From assembly GCA_023391105.1 (NCBI GenBank), contig JAEWBO010000012.1, positions 1 to 53,404 of the forward strand: 53,404 nt of DNA, read 5' to 3'. This document shows positions 1 to 8,229 of this stretch, piece after piece. Position 1 is the first letter of the stretch. Every line of letters begins with the position of its first letter. A program made the position numbers and the translations under genes. This DNA comes from Bacillota bacterium (GTDB lineage Bacteria > Bacillota > Clostridia > Christensenellales > SZUA-584). The notes beneath the pieces are model-generated. The model made no database searches, had not been told where the DNA came from, and saw only the letters and a list, made by a program, of their open reading frames with translations.

Positions 1-9
1 AGTTTTCAT

Positions 10-81
10 GCAAGGAGCCCTTTCTTTCTGATCGTTGTTTTCTTAGCAGTTACAACTTTATCAGATTTTTGGGTTCCTTGC
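10..81 (+). terminator. Long imperfect hairpin, probable terminator
   Basis: GCAAGGAGCCC (10-20) pairs with GGGTTCCTTGC (71-81). Inner pairing of TCTGAT with ATCAGA and CGTTG with CAACT extends the arm. A T-rich run follows on the plus strand, so this is probably the terminator of a plus-strand gene left of the window. The remaining bases up to the permease stop (82-195) hold no gene I can see. Confidence 0.5.
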
Positions 82-195
82 TTTTTTCTTTCCTTCTAAC
101 TGTTACACATCATTGTACAACCTACAAGAAGCAGCAAGCACAAATGTAATGGTAGAAGCAGTCTACTTATCATTTGCGCTTGCAGAAATTAATTA

Positions 196-212
196 AAATG
201 CTGGCTGCATTT
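196..212 (-). terminator. Weak terminator of the sugar-importer operon
   Basis: On the minus strand AAATGC and GCATTT form a 6-bp stem with a 5-nt loop just after the permease stop codon. A T/A-rich tract follows. The stem is short, so efficiency is uncertain. Confidence 0.35.
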
Positions 213-215
213 AAA

Positions 216-1091
216 CTATCCTTTTATTGCTCCGGCATTGACGCTTTCATGAATTTTCTTGCTTAAGAATGCGTAAGCGATGATGGTGGGGAAGGTGGCG
301 ACCACAAGAGCTGCACCAATCGGCCCCCATTCTCGCGTATAAGACCCCGAAAGCGTTTGTATACCGACAGTGAGTGTAAAGAAATCGGGCTTGTTGATGA
401 AGATAATGGCGAACATCAGCTCATTCCATGTTTGAATGAAGGTAAAAATCCCCACTGTTGCAATGGATGGCCTCATCATTGGGAAAATGACATGCCTGAA
501 AATGCCCCATACATTGCAGCCGTCAATGCAGGCTGCTTCATCCAGCTCTTTGGGGATTTCCTGCATAAATCCGATGAAAATGAGTATCGCCACGGACAAT
601 GCAAACGCAGTATACGGAACAATCAAAGACTGATATGAATTAAGCATATCCAGCTTGGATAGGACAAGAAATATTGGAAGTATTGATGCATGGATCGGAA
701 TCGTCATACCGAGTACAACCATGCTGTTGACGACTTTTCTTCCTTTCCAAATCATCCGGCACAAAGCGAAAGCAGCCATCATTGCGATAAACACAGTGAG
801 TAAAATTGTTAACCCGGTTACGATAAAGCTGTTCAGAAAGAACCTGGGAAGGTTATTGACGCCTAAGGCGGCATCGTAATTTTCAAATTGCCAAGTCTGG
901 GGTAAGCCGACCACGTTTTCGCCGAATATTTCCGCGTTGTTTTTAAAAGAGAAGGTGAACATCCAATAAAGAGGGAACAGATTAACAAGCAACCATATTA
1001 TCAGCAGCGTGTAAACCAGGACCTCTTTTGTTAAGACTCTCTTTGAAAATCTGATTTGATTTGATTTCTTGTTAAAAGGCTGAAGTTTCAA
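216..1091 (-). CDS. Sugar ABC transporter permease, MalG type
   Basis: Inner-membrane permease of a CUT1 (carbohydrate uptake type 1) importer, 291 aa. About six hydrophobic segments are visible. The EAA loop that docks the ATPase reads EAACIDGCNVWGIFRHVIFP (about residues 184-203), as in MalG/AraQ/LacG proteins. The start is a TTG directly after the stop of the upstream permease, and a strong GGAGGTG sits about 6 nt before it, which supports this unusual codon. It is the last gene of an operon SBP - MalF-type - MalG-type. No ATPase gene is linked, which is typical of Firmicute importers served by a shared MsmX-type ATPase; one begins at the right end of this window. Substrate is inferred to be a plant or host oligosaccharide from the neighbouring GH3 enzyme. 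Confidence 0.93.
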   Translation of the reverse strand: MKLQPFNKKSNQIRFSKRVLTKEVLVYTLLIIWLLVNLFPLYWMFTFSFKNNAEIFGENVVGLPQTWQFENYDAALGVNNLPRFFLNSFIVTGLTILLTVFIAMMAAFALCRMIWKGRKVVNSMVVLGMTIPIHASILPIFLVLSKLDMLNSYQSLIVPYTAFALSVAILIFIGFMQEIPKELDEAACIDGCNVWGIFRHVIFPMMRPSIATVGIFTFIQTWNELMFAIIFINKPDFFTLTVGIQTLSGSYTREWGPIGAALVVATFPTIIAYAFLSKKIHESVNAGAIKG

Positions 1092-1973
1092 CTAGTCCAC
1101 CTCCGTTTTAAATGTTTTTCTGATGATGTAGGCAACCAAGAAGCATAGGAATATGAGAACGACGGCAATGGCACTGGCAAAACCGTATCGATTTCGCAGG
1201 AACATCATGGATACAAGAAGCGTGCTTGGCACCTCAGTCGCATGAGCCGGTCCTCCGCCTGTGAGTATATAAATCAAATCAAAAACTTTTAGCGCGCCAG
1301 TTACAGAAATAATAACGCAGACTCTGATTATTGGCTTTATCATTGGGATAATAATGCGCCGATTAATCTGCCATTCGGTCGCGCCGTCAATCAAAGCTGC
1401 TTCCCGCAATTCTTGCGGAACGCCTCGGATACCTGCATACATCAGCAGCATGTGATATCCTGTATATTGCCATAATGTAGGGATGAAAGCTGCGATTAAC
1501 GCGGTGCCCCTGTCCCCGAGCCATACTTTTGCCCACGATTCTAGACCAATGGATCTTAGAGCGACATTCAATATACCATAGTCAGGGTTGTATATTTTTA
1601 GCCACAATTGGCCGATGACAACGGTTGACAAGAGAACGGGGATGAAATAAACCGACAAGAATAATCTGCTGCCTTTTCTTCCCTTCGCGAGCAGCAAAGC
1701 AAGAAATAGCGAGAAAGGCAATTGGATAAAAACTGAAGCAAGCATGTATAACACAGCGTTAAGCAGTGCCTTCGGGAAGTTAATTGCTGAGTTGGTAAAA
1801 AGCTCAACATAATTATCAAACCCGACAAACTCCATGTCCGAAAACCCATTCCAATCGTGCAAGCTATAATAGGTGGACATAATAATCGGAACGATGATGA
1901 TTCCAATGAATAAAATCGCCGCCGGCAAAAGAAACAGGAAGATTGCCGGTTTGTTCCTATAAATTCTGTTCAT
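1092..1973 (-). CDS. Sugar ABC transporter permease, MalF type
   Basis: Partner permease of the CUT1 importer, 293 aa, with six predicted membrane helices. The EAA loop EAALIDGATEWQINRRIIIP (about 199-218) is clear, as is the N-terminal pattern of UgpA/MalF-like permeases. It ends one base before the TTG of the MalG-type gene, so the two are translationally coupled. It lies about 150 nt after the binding-protein gene, with a strong hairpin between them. The family forms a heterodimeric channel in the cytoplasmic membrane. Confidence 0.93.
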   Translation of the reverse strand: MNRIYRNKPAIFLFLLPAAILFIGIIIVPIIMSTYYSLHDWNGFSDMEFVGFDNYVELFTNSAINFPKALLNAVLYMLASVFIQLPFSLFLALLLAKGRKGSRLFLSVYFIPVLLSTVVIGQLWLKIYNPDYGILNVALRSIGLESWAKVWLGDRGTALIAAFIPTLWQYTGYHMLLMYAGIRGVPQELREAALIDGATEWQINRRIIIPMIKPIIRVCVIISVTGALKVFDLIYILTGGGPAHATEVPSTLLVSMMFLRNRYGFASAIAVVLIFLCFLVAYIIRKTFKTEVD

Positions 1974-2036
1974 GAGTCATATCCTTCCCGTAATCAGTCA
2001 AAAATGAAAGATGATTTGATGAATTAACGAGGAGCA

Positions 2037-2082
2037 GCGACCTCCCGACTTGTTCGATGACTGCTAATCATCGGGAGGCCGC
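2037..2082 (-). other. Intercistronic hairpin after the binding-protein gene
   Basis: CCTCCCGA (2041-2048) pairs with TCGGGAGG (2071-2078). The stem is extended by GCG/CGC around a single mismatch. There is no T-run after it. It lies between the solute-binding gene and the permeases, where such structures usually protect the upstream mRNA or partly stop transcription so that binding protein outnumbers permease. Confidence 0.55.
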
Positions 2083-2124
2083 TTCGACAAATGCTATGCT
2101 ACTCGTTTAGAAAGTTCACTTTGT

Positions 2125-3465
2125 TTATACACCAAGCTGAGCAGCTAGGTTCTCAACAAATTGCTGAGGTGTCAGGTCTCCGAGGTAGAGCTGCTGCAGG
2201 TTTTCCAGGTATACGCCGGAATCTTCAGCCTGCATAAGTGTATCAAACCAGAGTGTGAAGGAAGTCGCGTCAGACACAAGACCCGCGATTTCTTTTGTCA
2301 TGGGAAGAACTGAACTGTCGTCATAATCGACTGTCCATGCCGGAAGCCCGCTGCCGGAGAGGTATGCATTATGGGAGATGCTCTTAGAGATTTCGTACAT
2401 CGCTTCCGCCGCTTCTTTCGGATATGCCGTTGATGCGGATACCATCAGTGAATCGGAGGGGCCGCCCATGAAATCGGTGAGAGCTGCGTTGGAAGAATTG
2501 ACAATAGGAACAGGCACAACGCCATAGTCATCCGGGTTATAGGATTTTGTATTGATGTCGCTGACCATCCAGCTGCCGGTGATATACATGGCGTTATCAC
2601 CATCATAGAATGTCTGAGTGGCTTCGTCATTGGTTAAGCCAATCGCGCTGTCGCTGTAGGCACCCATCTTTGCGAGTTCAGAAAAACCGGTGGATGCAGC
2701 GAGGAAAGCTTCGGAATTGTAGCTGACTGAGCCGTCCTTTGTGAGTGCACTGGCAACCGCATCAGCGCCTGCTGATTTCAGGGTTAAACCATCATGAGTC
2801 ATCGCAAGATTCCAGATATCCTTTGCGCTGATACCAAACGGGGTTTCGCCGTTATCGATCAGAGTCTGGCATACTGTTTTGAGCTCATCAAATGTTGTGG
2901 GCGGCTTAAGGTTATACTTCGCAAATATCGCCTTGTTGTAGAAAAGCATCGAGACGTTCATTGTGTACACACTGCCATACTTTTTGCCGCCGTAAGTGAG
3001 GTTGCTGAGCATGACCTCCGGCAAAGCGTCTGAATAGTTCGCGTATACATCATCGACGGCAAGGACACGACCTGACTCAACGAAGGGCTGGGAGAAGCCG
3101 CCGCCCCATGTGAAGAAGATATCCGGGAGCTCATTGGCAGACACAGCAGATTTCAGCTTCGTCTTGTATGCTTCGTTTTCAAAGGTCGCATAGTCGATCT
3201 TGACATTGGTATGGCTTGCTTCGTATTCTGCGATAGCATCCAAATAGGGTTGATAATAGTTATCGCTTTCTGTCGCAATGCTCCACAATGTCAGTGTGAT
3301 CTGCTCTTCGGGAGTATCCGAAGCCACATCAGCACTTTGCTCGGGGCTCTGCTCGGCTTCACTGGGCGCTGCGCTGTCTTCAGCCACAGGCGCAGGTGTT
3401 GTGCCGCACGCTGTAAGGGGAACGAGAACGAGTAATACCAGCAATAAGGCTAATACTCTTTTCAT
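2125..3465 (-). CDS. Extracellular sugar-binding lipoprotein (SBP family 1)
   Basis: Solute-binding lipoprotein of the CUT1 importer, 446 aa. The signal peptide ends in a lipobox with the lipidated Cys at residue 20 (LTACG). An acidic Ser/Pro/Glu-rich linker follows (about 22-56), then a family-1 binding protein fold starting at ITLTLWS and including the typical segment NELPDIFFTWGGG. A GGAGGAAAT-type ribosome binding site precedes the ATG. First gene of the importer operon and convergent on nothing; the GH3 gene lies upstream in the same direction but with its own terminator between. Ligand cannot be read from sequence; an oligosaccharide released or cleaved by the GH3 enzyme is the best guess. 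Confidence 0.92.
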   Translation of the reverse strand: MKRVLALLLVLLVLVPLTACGTTPAPVAEDSAAPSEAEQSPEQSADVASDTPEEQITLTLWSIATESDNYYQPYLDAIAEYEASHTNVKIDYATFENEAYKTKLKSAVSANELPDIFFTWGGGFSQPFVESGRVLAVDDVYANYSDALPEVMLSNLTYGGKKYGSVYTMNVSMLFYNKAIFAKYNLKPPTTFDELKTVCQTLIDNGETPFGISAKDIWNLAMTHDGLTLKSAGADAVASALTKDGSVSYNSEAFLAASTGFSELAKMGAYSDSAIGLTNDEATQTFYDGDNAMYITGSWMVSDINTKSYNPDDYGVVPVPIVNSSNAALTDFMGGPSDSLMVSASTAYPKEAAEAMYEISKSISHNAYLSGSGLPAWTVDYDDSSVLPMTKEIAGLVSDATSFTLWFDTLMQAEDSGVYLENLQQLYLGDLTPQQFVENLAAQLGV

Positions 3466-3503
3466 AAAATGAATTTCCTCCTTGATATTGATTTAATATA
3501 TAT

Positions 3504-3532
3504 ATTCTATTGGGTCTGATATATACAGTAAA
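3504..3532 (-). promoter_or_regulatory. Candidate sigma-A promoter of the sugar-importer operon
   Basis: On the minus strand TTTACT (3527-3532) is followed after 17 nt by TAGAAT (3504-3509), about 40 nt before the binding-protein start. An imperfect inverted repeat centred on ATGCGCAT (about 3551-3558) lies just upstream and could be an operator for a LacI-type protein. Confidence 0.45.
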
Positions 3533-3655
3533 TGTTATTTCGTTACCATTATGCGCATGGTTTTTACCTCTTTGATATTAACAAAAGGACATTATTGATA
3601 TTGAGGTAAAATTTATGCTTGTTAGTCACGGCCATTTCTATAACAAAATAAATAT

Positions 3656-3674
3656 CCCGGCTGTAGTAGCCGGG
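3656..3674 (-). terminator. Terminator after the GH3 gene
   Basis: CCCGGCT/AGCCGGG, a 7-bp GC-rich stem with a 5-nt loop, begins about 10 nt past the GH3 stop codon. A T/A-rich tract follows on the minus strand. It separates the LacI-GH3 transcript from the importer operon. Confidence 0.6.
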
Positions 3675-3683
3675 ACAGTCAGT

Positions 3684-5777
3684 TCATGGGAGTACGATGT
3701 CTATGCTTGCGCATTCACATCCGGTCAGTTGGCAGCTCAGAGCATCGGGCTGGCTGATTCCCGCAAAAAGCGTAAAGCTATTGCTGTCGACAAGCCGGTG
3801 ACCGTCGCCGTCAACAACTTCGAAAGCCGAGCGGGGGACGGGTATTTGTATATACTGCTTGTCGCCCTTCTTTAAACTCACCCTTTTAAAACCGCAAAGG
3901 CTGTGATTGGATACGGCCCATTTCGAACCGTTGACGCGGATATAGAGCTGAAGCACCTCATCTGTGTCATATTCGCCGACGTTTTTGACGCGGATGCTGG
4001 CAGTGCTGCTGGCCTTGTCAAAGCTCAAATCGCTCACTGTGACCTTGGAATAGGCAAGGCCGTAGCCGAACGGGTAGAGCACATTGTTGGTGGCATACCG
4101 ATATGTCCTGTTAACCATGGAGTATTCCGTAAAGGGCGGCAGGAGCTGCGCGTTTTCATAAAATGTCACAGGGAGCTTACCGGACGGAGATACCTCGCCG
4201 AACAGAATATCAGCCAGCGCCTTTCCGCCTGCCTGACCCGGATACCATGCCTGAATAATGGCGTCGGCGGACTGTGCCAGCGGATTAATCGCACTGCCGC
4301 AGGCCATCACGACAATGACCGGCTTGCCGACAGCGAGCACCTTTTCTACAAGTATACGCTGGCTTTTGGGCAGATAAAGATCGGGCTTGTCTCCCGAGGC
4401 AAAAGCGTTGCCGGTATCGCCCTGTTCGCCTTCGATTGTGGCGTCGAGGCCGAGGCAAAGCACCACAACATCGGAATGCTCCGCGACTGTGACAGCTTCG
4501 GCGTAACCGTCGCCCGGCATAGACAGCTCCTGAAGTCTGTCCTTAAACAGATGGCAGCCCTCCGAATAAAGCACGCGGCCGCAGAAGGCCGCTTTGATAC
4601 CGTCAAGGAATGTGACATAACCGTCGGCAGTGCCGAAGTAGTTGCCCTTAAGCGCATCGATGCTGGCTGCATTGGGCCCTATCACGCCGATTGTTTTGAG
4701 CTTGGAGCGGTTAAGTGGCAGCAGTCCGTTGTTTTTGAGCAGCACCATCGACTTATGTGCGCATTCAAGCGAGAGCGTTTTATGCGCACTGCAGCTGACC
4801 ATTTCGTAACTGATATCGTCGTATTCGGTTGATTCATCCATCAGCCCAAGGCGTACCCTTGTTCTCATCAGCTTAACAGCCGATTTTGTGATATCATCCT
4901 CGGTGACCAGACCTTCCTTATGAGCCACAAGCATATTCAAATACGTCGAGCCGCAGTTCAGGTCACATCCGGCCTTGAGTGCCATCGCTGCCGATTCCGG
5001 TGCGGTGGCGGTCACCATATGCTCAGTGTGAAAATCTCGGATTGCCCAGCAGTCGGAAACAAAATACCCATCAAAGCCCCATTCATTAAGCTTGCTCATC
5101 AGATATGAGCTTGCGCAAGCAGGCTCACCGTTGAGGCGGTTATAGGCGCCCATCACGCTCTCCGCCTTGGCTTCCTTCACCAAGGCTTCAAATGCGGGCA
5201 GATAAGTTTCATTCAAATCCTTTTCGGAGATCTGGGCATCGAATTTATGCCGAAGACCTTCGGGGCCGCTGTGACCCGCGTAATGCTTGGCGCAGGCGGC
5301 CGTGAGCAGATACTGTCCGTCACCCTGAAGCCCTTGCACAAACGCAACACCAAGGCGTGCTGTCAGATACGGGCATTCGCCGTAGGTTTCCTGGCCACGG
5401 CCCCAGCGGGGATCACGGAAAATATTGACGTTGGGAGACCACAGCGTGAGACCTTTATAGATATCTCTGTCGCCGTGTTTTGATAGTTCGTTGTATTTTG
5501 CGCGTGCCTCAACAGCGACCGCATACGCGACGGCTTTTATCATATCACAGTCAAACATCGCCGCAAGGCCAATGGCCTGAGGGAACATCGTGGCTGTACC
5601 CGCTCTTGCCAACCCGTGCAAGCCTTCGTTCCACCAGTTATATGCGGGAAGTCCCAAACGCTCCACCGACGGTGCGTCATAACGAAGCTGAGCGGCCTTT
5701 TCGTCCAGCGTCATAAGTGCAACAAGTGCTTCTGCACGTTCCTGTGCTGAGAGTTCAGGGTTTTTATACGTTTCCAT
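3684..5777 (-). CDS. Glycoside hydrolase family 3 (beta-glucosidase/xylosidase-like)
   Basis: Retaining beta-glycosidase, 697 aa, with no signal peptide, so it is cytoplasmic and acts on imported oligosaccharides. The N-terminal (alpha/beta)8 domain holds the segment SPNVNIFRDPRWGRGQE (about 114-130) and KHYAGHSG. The nucleophile is Asp242 in FVSDCWAI; a Cys-Trp after the Asp is closer to the xylosidase/arabinosidase branch than to classical glucosidases. The alpha/beta sandwich domain spans about 340-560 (GVIGPNA; GLDATIEGEQGD), and a fibronectin-III-like domain closes the protein (about 590-690). It is co-transcribed with the LacI gene 12 nt upstream. Activity (glucosidase, xylosidase or glucosaminidase) cannot be decided from sequence. 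Confidence 0.93.
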   Translation of the reverse strand: METYKNPELSAQERAEALVALMTLDEKAAQLRYDAPSVERLGLPAYNWWNEGLHGLARAGTATMFPQAIGLAAMFDCDMIKAVAYAVAVEARAKYNELSKHGDRDIYKGLTLWSPNVNIFRDPRWGRGQETYGECPYLTARLGVAFVQGLQGDGQYLLTAACAKHYAGHSGPEGLRHKFDAQISEKDLNETYLPAFEALVKEAKAESVMGAYNRLNGEPACASSYLMSKLNEWGFDGYFVSDCWAIRDFHTEHMVTATAPESAAMALKAGCDLNCGSTYLNMLVAHKEGLVTEDDITKSAVKLMRTRVRLGLMDESTEYDDISYEMVSCSAHKTLSLECAHKSMVLLKNNGLLPLNRSKLKTIGVIGPNAASIDALKGNYFGTADGYVTFLDGIKAAFCGRVLYSEGCHLFKDRLQELSMPGDGYAEAVTVAEHSDVVVLCLGLDATIEGEQGDTGNAFASGDKPDLYLPKSQRILVEKVLAVGKPVIVVMACGSAINPLAQSADAIIQAWYPGQAGGKALADILFGEVSPSGKLPVTFYENAQLLPPFTEYSMVNRTYRYATNNVLYPFGYGLAYSKVTVSDLSFDKASSTASIRVKNVGEYDTDEVLQLYIRVNGSKWAVSNHSLCGFKRVSLKKGDKQYIQIPVPRSAFEVVDGDGHRLVDSNSFTLFAGISQPDALSCQLTGCECASIDIVLP

Positions 5778-5789
5778 ATTTGACCTTCT

Positions 5790-6806
5790 TTACAAGTTGA
5801 TGTTTTTACAGCTTGTGCCCAAAATTAACTGAGGCTCGAGAATGATGTTTTCCGTTTTGTTGTTTTTTCCGAATCCCAGTATCTGTTTGATCAAATGTTC
5901 GGCGGCTTTGGCACCGATGCCGCGCGCATCCTGCTTGATAGTTGTGAGCTGAGGGGAGATGAGTTGGGTCATTTCAATGCCGTCAAAACCCACGATTGAG
6001 ATATCCTCCGGTACAGACAGCCCCGCGTCGTGCACCGCATTGATGGCGCCGACAGCACTGTAATCATCGCTTGCAATCACAGCCGTCGGGCGTTCGCTGC
6101 GGTATAACAGCTTTCTCATAGAGGCATAGCCGCCTTGAATAGAATAGTACTTGGACTGTATCAATCTATCAGGCGTAAAAGACGCACCATTTGCGGCAAA
6201 CGCCTTTTTAAAGCTATTGATGCGTATATCTGTGATAAATTTGGGCTCGCCATGCATATAAACGATGTTTCTGTGACCGAGGTTATAAAGATAGTTGTAA
6301 AGCATCGTCATACCCTTTTCACAGTCTGTCATGACACAGCTGATGGAGGAATCGCAATAGTCGACTGCGATTTTTGGAAGGTCAGACATCATCAGCTCCT
6401 GAGCGTCGTCTGAGTTGTGATTGGTATTGACGATAAATACGCCGTCCGCTTTTCTGTAGCGGCAGTGTCCGTAATAGGTTAAGCCCATTTTACCGACCTG
6501 ATTGGAGATAAACACGATATCATAGCCGTGCCGCTCCACAACGCTTTTAAAGCTTTCGATAATTTCGGCAAACAGGTAGTGCTTGAGCCCCATATCAGAG
6601 CCGTCCTGACAAAGAACACTGATCGTCCAGGTTCGGTTCTGGCTTAAGCCTTTGGCTCTGCCGTCCGGGATATAGTCCAGTTGATTGGCCATTTGCCTCA
6701 CGCGAGACCTTGTGGCGACGCTCACATCCATAGCGCCGCTCAAAGCTTTGGACACCGTTGCAGGAGAAAGCTCGCACATCTTGGCAATGTCATAAATGGT
6801 GGTCAT
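5790..6806 (-). CDS. LacI-family transcriptional regulator
   Basis: 338 aa. The N-terminal helix-turn-helix and hinge (residues 2-50) are typical: TIYDIAKMCELSPATVSKAL. A periplasmic-binding-protein-like effector domain fills the rest, with the family motif SIVGFDGIEMTQLISPQLTTI (split here at residue level: VGFDG about 267). It precedes the GH3 gene by 12 nt in one operon and probably senses a sugar that the GH3/importer pair handles. A perfect palindrome overlaps its own leader, so autoregulation is likely. Confidence 0.93.
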   Translation of the reverse strand: MTTIYDIAKMCELSPATVSKALSGAMDVSVATRSRVRQMANQLDYIPDGRAKGLSQNRTWTISVLCQDGSDMGLKHYLFAEIIESFKSVVERHGYDIVFISNQVGKMGLTYYGHCRYRKADGVFIVNTNHNSDDAQELMMSDLPKIAVDYCDSSISCVMTDCEKGMTMLYNYLYNLGHRNIVYMHGEPKFITDIRINSFKKAFAANGASFTPDRLIQSKYYSIQGGYASMRKLLYRSERPTAVIASDDYSAVGAINAVHDAGLSVPEDISIVGFDGIEMTQLISPQLTTIKQDARGIGAKAAEHLIKQILGFGKNNKTENIILEPQLILGTSCKNINL

Positions 6807-6819
6807 AAAACATCACCTC

Positions 6820-6833
6820 CGAAACCGGTTTCG
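6820..6833. promoter_or_regulatory. LacI-type operator overlapping the lacI-GH3 leader
   Basis: CGAAACCGGTTTCG is a perfect 14-bp palindrome with the central CG pair typical of LacI-family operators. It sits immediately upstream of the ribosome binding site of the LacI gene and just downstream of the candidate promoter, where bound repressor would block initiation. Confidence 0.7.
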
Positions 6834-6838
6834 ACTAT

Positions 6839-6867
6839 AACGTATCAAACCAGTAAATAGAAGTCAA
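6839..6867 (-). promoter_or_regulatory. Candidate promoter of the LacI-GH3 operon
   Basis: Minus strand: TTGACT (6862-6867), 17-nt spacer, TACGTT (6839-6844). The -10 is weak. The palindromic operator begins 6 nt downstream of it. The rest of the 6868-7136 intergenic region shows no gene; it is AT-rich and holds one 15-nt copy of a repeat noted in the findings. Confidence 0.4.
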
Positions 6868-7136
6868 TTGAGATATTTGACCTCTTTGCCGAGTAAAGTA
6901 AAATTTATGCTTATAGCAAAAATGAGAAGTCTTTCTTACGCAATGAGATGATTTGTGCATATCCATAATATTTTTGACAGACGAGTAATCGAAACTCAAG
7001 GCTTGCGGCTTACTTCAGGAAGCTTCATTCTGATTGCAAAACACTCTCACCTGTGATATAAAAGTTAATTGTGTAACAACAGACCTTTATTCAAGTGTTG
7101 CAAAAAGATACTGGTTTTAGCTGGCAGGAGGACATC

Positions 7137-8087
7137 ATGGCAAATCGCAAATGGCAGGGCAGTCTCATTTTACTCTTAACCGCTTTTATATGGGGAGCTG
7201 CATTTGTCGCTCAAAAAATCGGTATCGTGGTTGTCGATGCTTTTACGTTTTCAGCGTCGCGTTTTCTTATCAGCGGGATTGCGCTGCTGCCTATCATTTT
7301 CATAGGTAGAAAGAAGGACAGAATTAGCGAACAGCATATATCGCTGTCACCACAGGAAAAGAAAAATCGGCGAAAGATACTCGTCACAGGCGGTGTTCTG
7401 TGCGGAATATGTCTTGCTTTTGCAGCAAATCTGCAGCAGATGGGCATGGCTGATACATCGGCCGGAAAAGCCGGTTTTATTACCGCGTTGTACATTGTTT
7501 TTGTTCCTATACTGCGCCTTTTCACCAAGAAAAAAGTATCAGCCGCTGTATGGATCAGCGTGGCGGTTGCGATTATCGGCTTGTATCTGCTTTGTGTCAA
7601 GGAAGACTTGTCGGTCAATGAGGGAGACGCATTGGTGCTGCTATCCGCACTGTGCTTTTCGTTCCACATACTCATCGTTGATAAGTATTCACCCTTGACA
7701 AACGGGATACAGCTGTCGTGCATACAGTTCTTTGTGGTGTCACTGTTAACAGGAATAATGATGTTTATTTTTGAAAAGCCAAATCTCAATGCGGTGCTTT
7801 CCTGCTGGGCACCAATGCTGTATCTTGGCATCGTATCAGGAGCCGCCGGATACACGCTGCAGATCATCGGACAGAAAAATGCCGAGCCCACCACGGCGTC
7901 GCTTATACTGAGCATGGAAGCCGTATTCGCGTCGATTTCGGGAGTGATTTTCCTTAATGAGAGCTTCACGGCAAAAGAACTGGTCGGCTGCATCCTCATG
8001 TTTGCAGCGATCATATTGTCTCAGGTCTCCTCATCAAAAAAGACATTTTTGCGCAATATTCTAGCAAAGAATAACAAAAGCATATAA
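7137..8087 (+). CDS. EamA/DMT-family transporter
   Basis: Drug/metabolite-transporter superfamily permease, 316 aa, ten predicted helices in two EamA repeats. The N-terminal signature LLLTAFIWGAAFVAQK and the second-repeat signature LSMEAVFASISGVIFLNE are both visible. The start is set at 7137 because GGAGG lies 5 nt upstream; an earlier in-frame ATG at 7095 lacks one. Family members export amino acids or metabolites; the substrate here is unknown. It stands alone between the LacI operon and the amino-acid importer. Confidence 0.88.
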   Translation: MANRKWQGSLILLLTAFIWGAAFVAQKIGIVVVDAFTFSASRFLISGIALLPIIFIGRKKDRISEQHISLSPQEKKNRRKILVTGGVLCGICLAFAANLQQMGMADTSAGKAGFITALYIVFVPILRLFTKKKVSAAVWISVAVAIIGLYLLCVKEDLSVNEGDALVLLSALCFSFHILIVDKYSPLTNGIQLSCIQFFVVSLLTGIMMFIFEKPNLNAVLSCWAPMLYLGIVSGAAGYTLQIIGQKNAEPTTASLILSMEAVFASISGVIFLNESFTAKELVGCILMFAAIILSQVSSSKKTFLRNILAKNNKSI

Positions 8088-8229
8088 AAGCCAGTTTTTG
8101 TGCATGAATACAACGTTCTGATGGCGGTTTTTACTTGACGAAACGGGTATAAAATGAGAAGATAATTATGTTTTTTATGTTCACTGAATTAATATGCTAA
8201 ACAATAATTTTTATAAAGGGGAAAAACTT

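Noticed and set aside
1..9. ATGAAAACT reading left off the window on the minus strand
   Set aside because: Only three codons are visible, and it sits within the hairpin arm at 10-81; not enough to call a gene start.
3903..4832. 309-aa plus-strand open frame opposite the GH3 gene
   Set aside because: It lies wholly inside the conserved GH3 gene on the other strand, has no ribosome binding site and no domain; a shadow frame.
7211..8014. 267-aa minus-strand frame opposite the EamA transporter
   Set aside because: Entirely antisense to a clear membrane transporter gene; composition follows from that gene.
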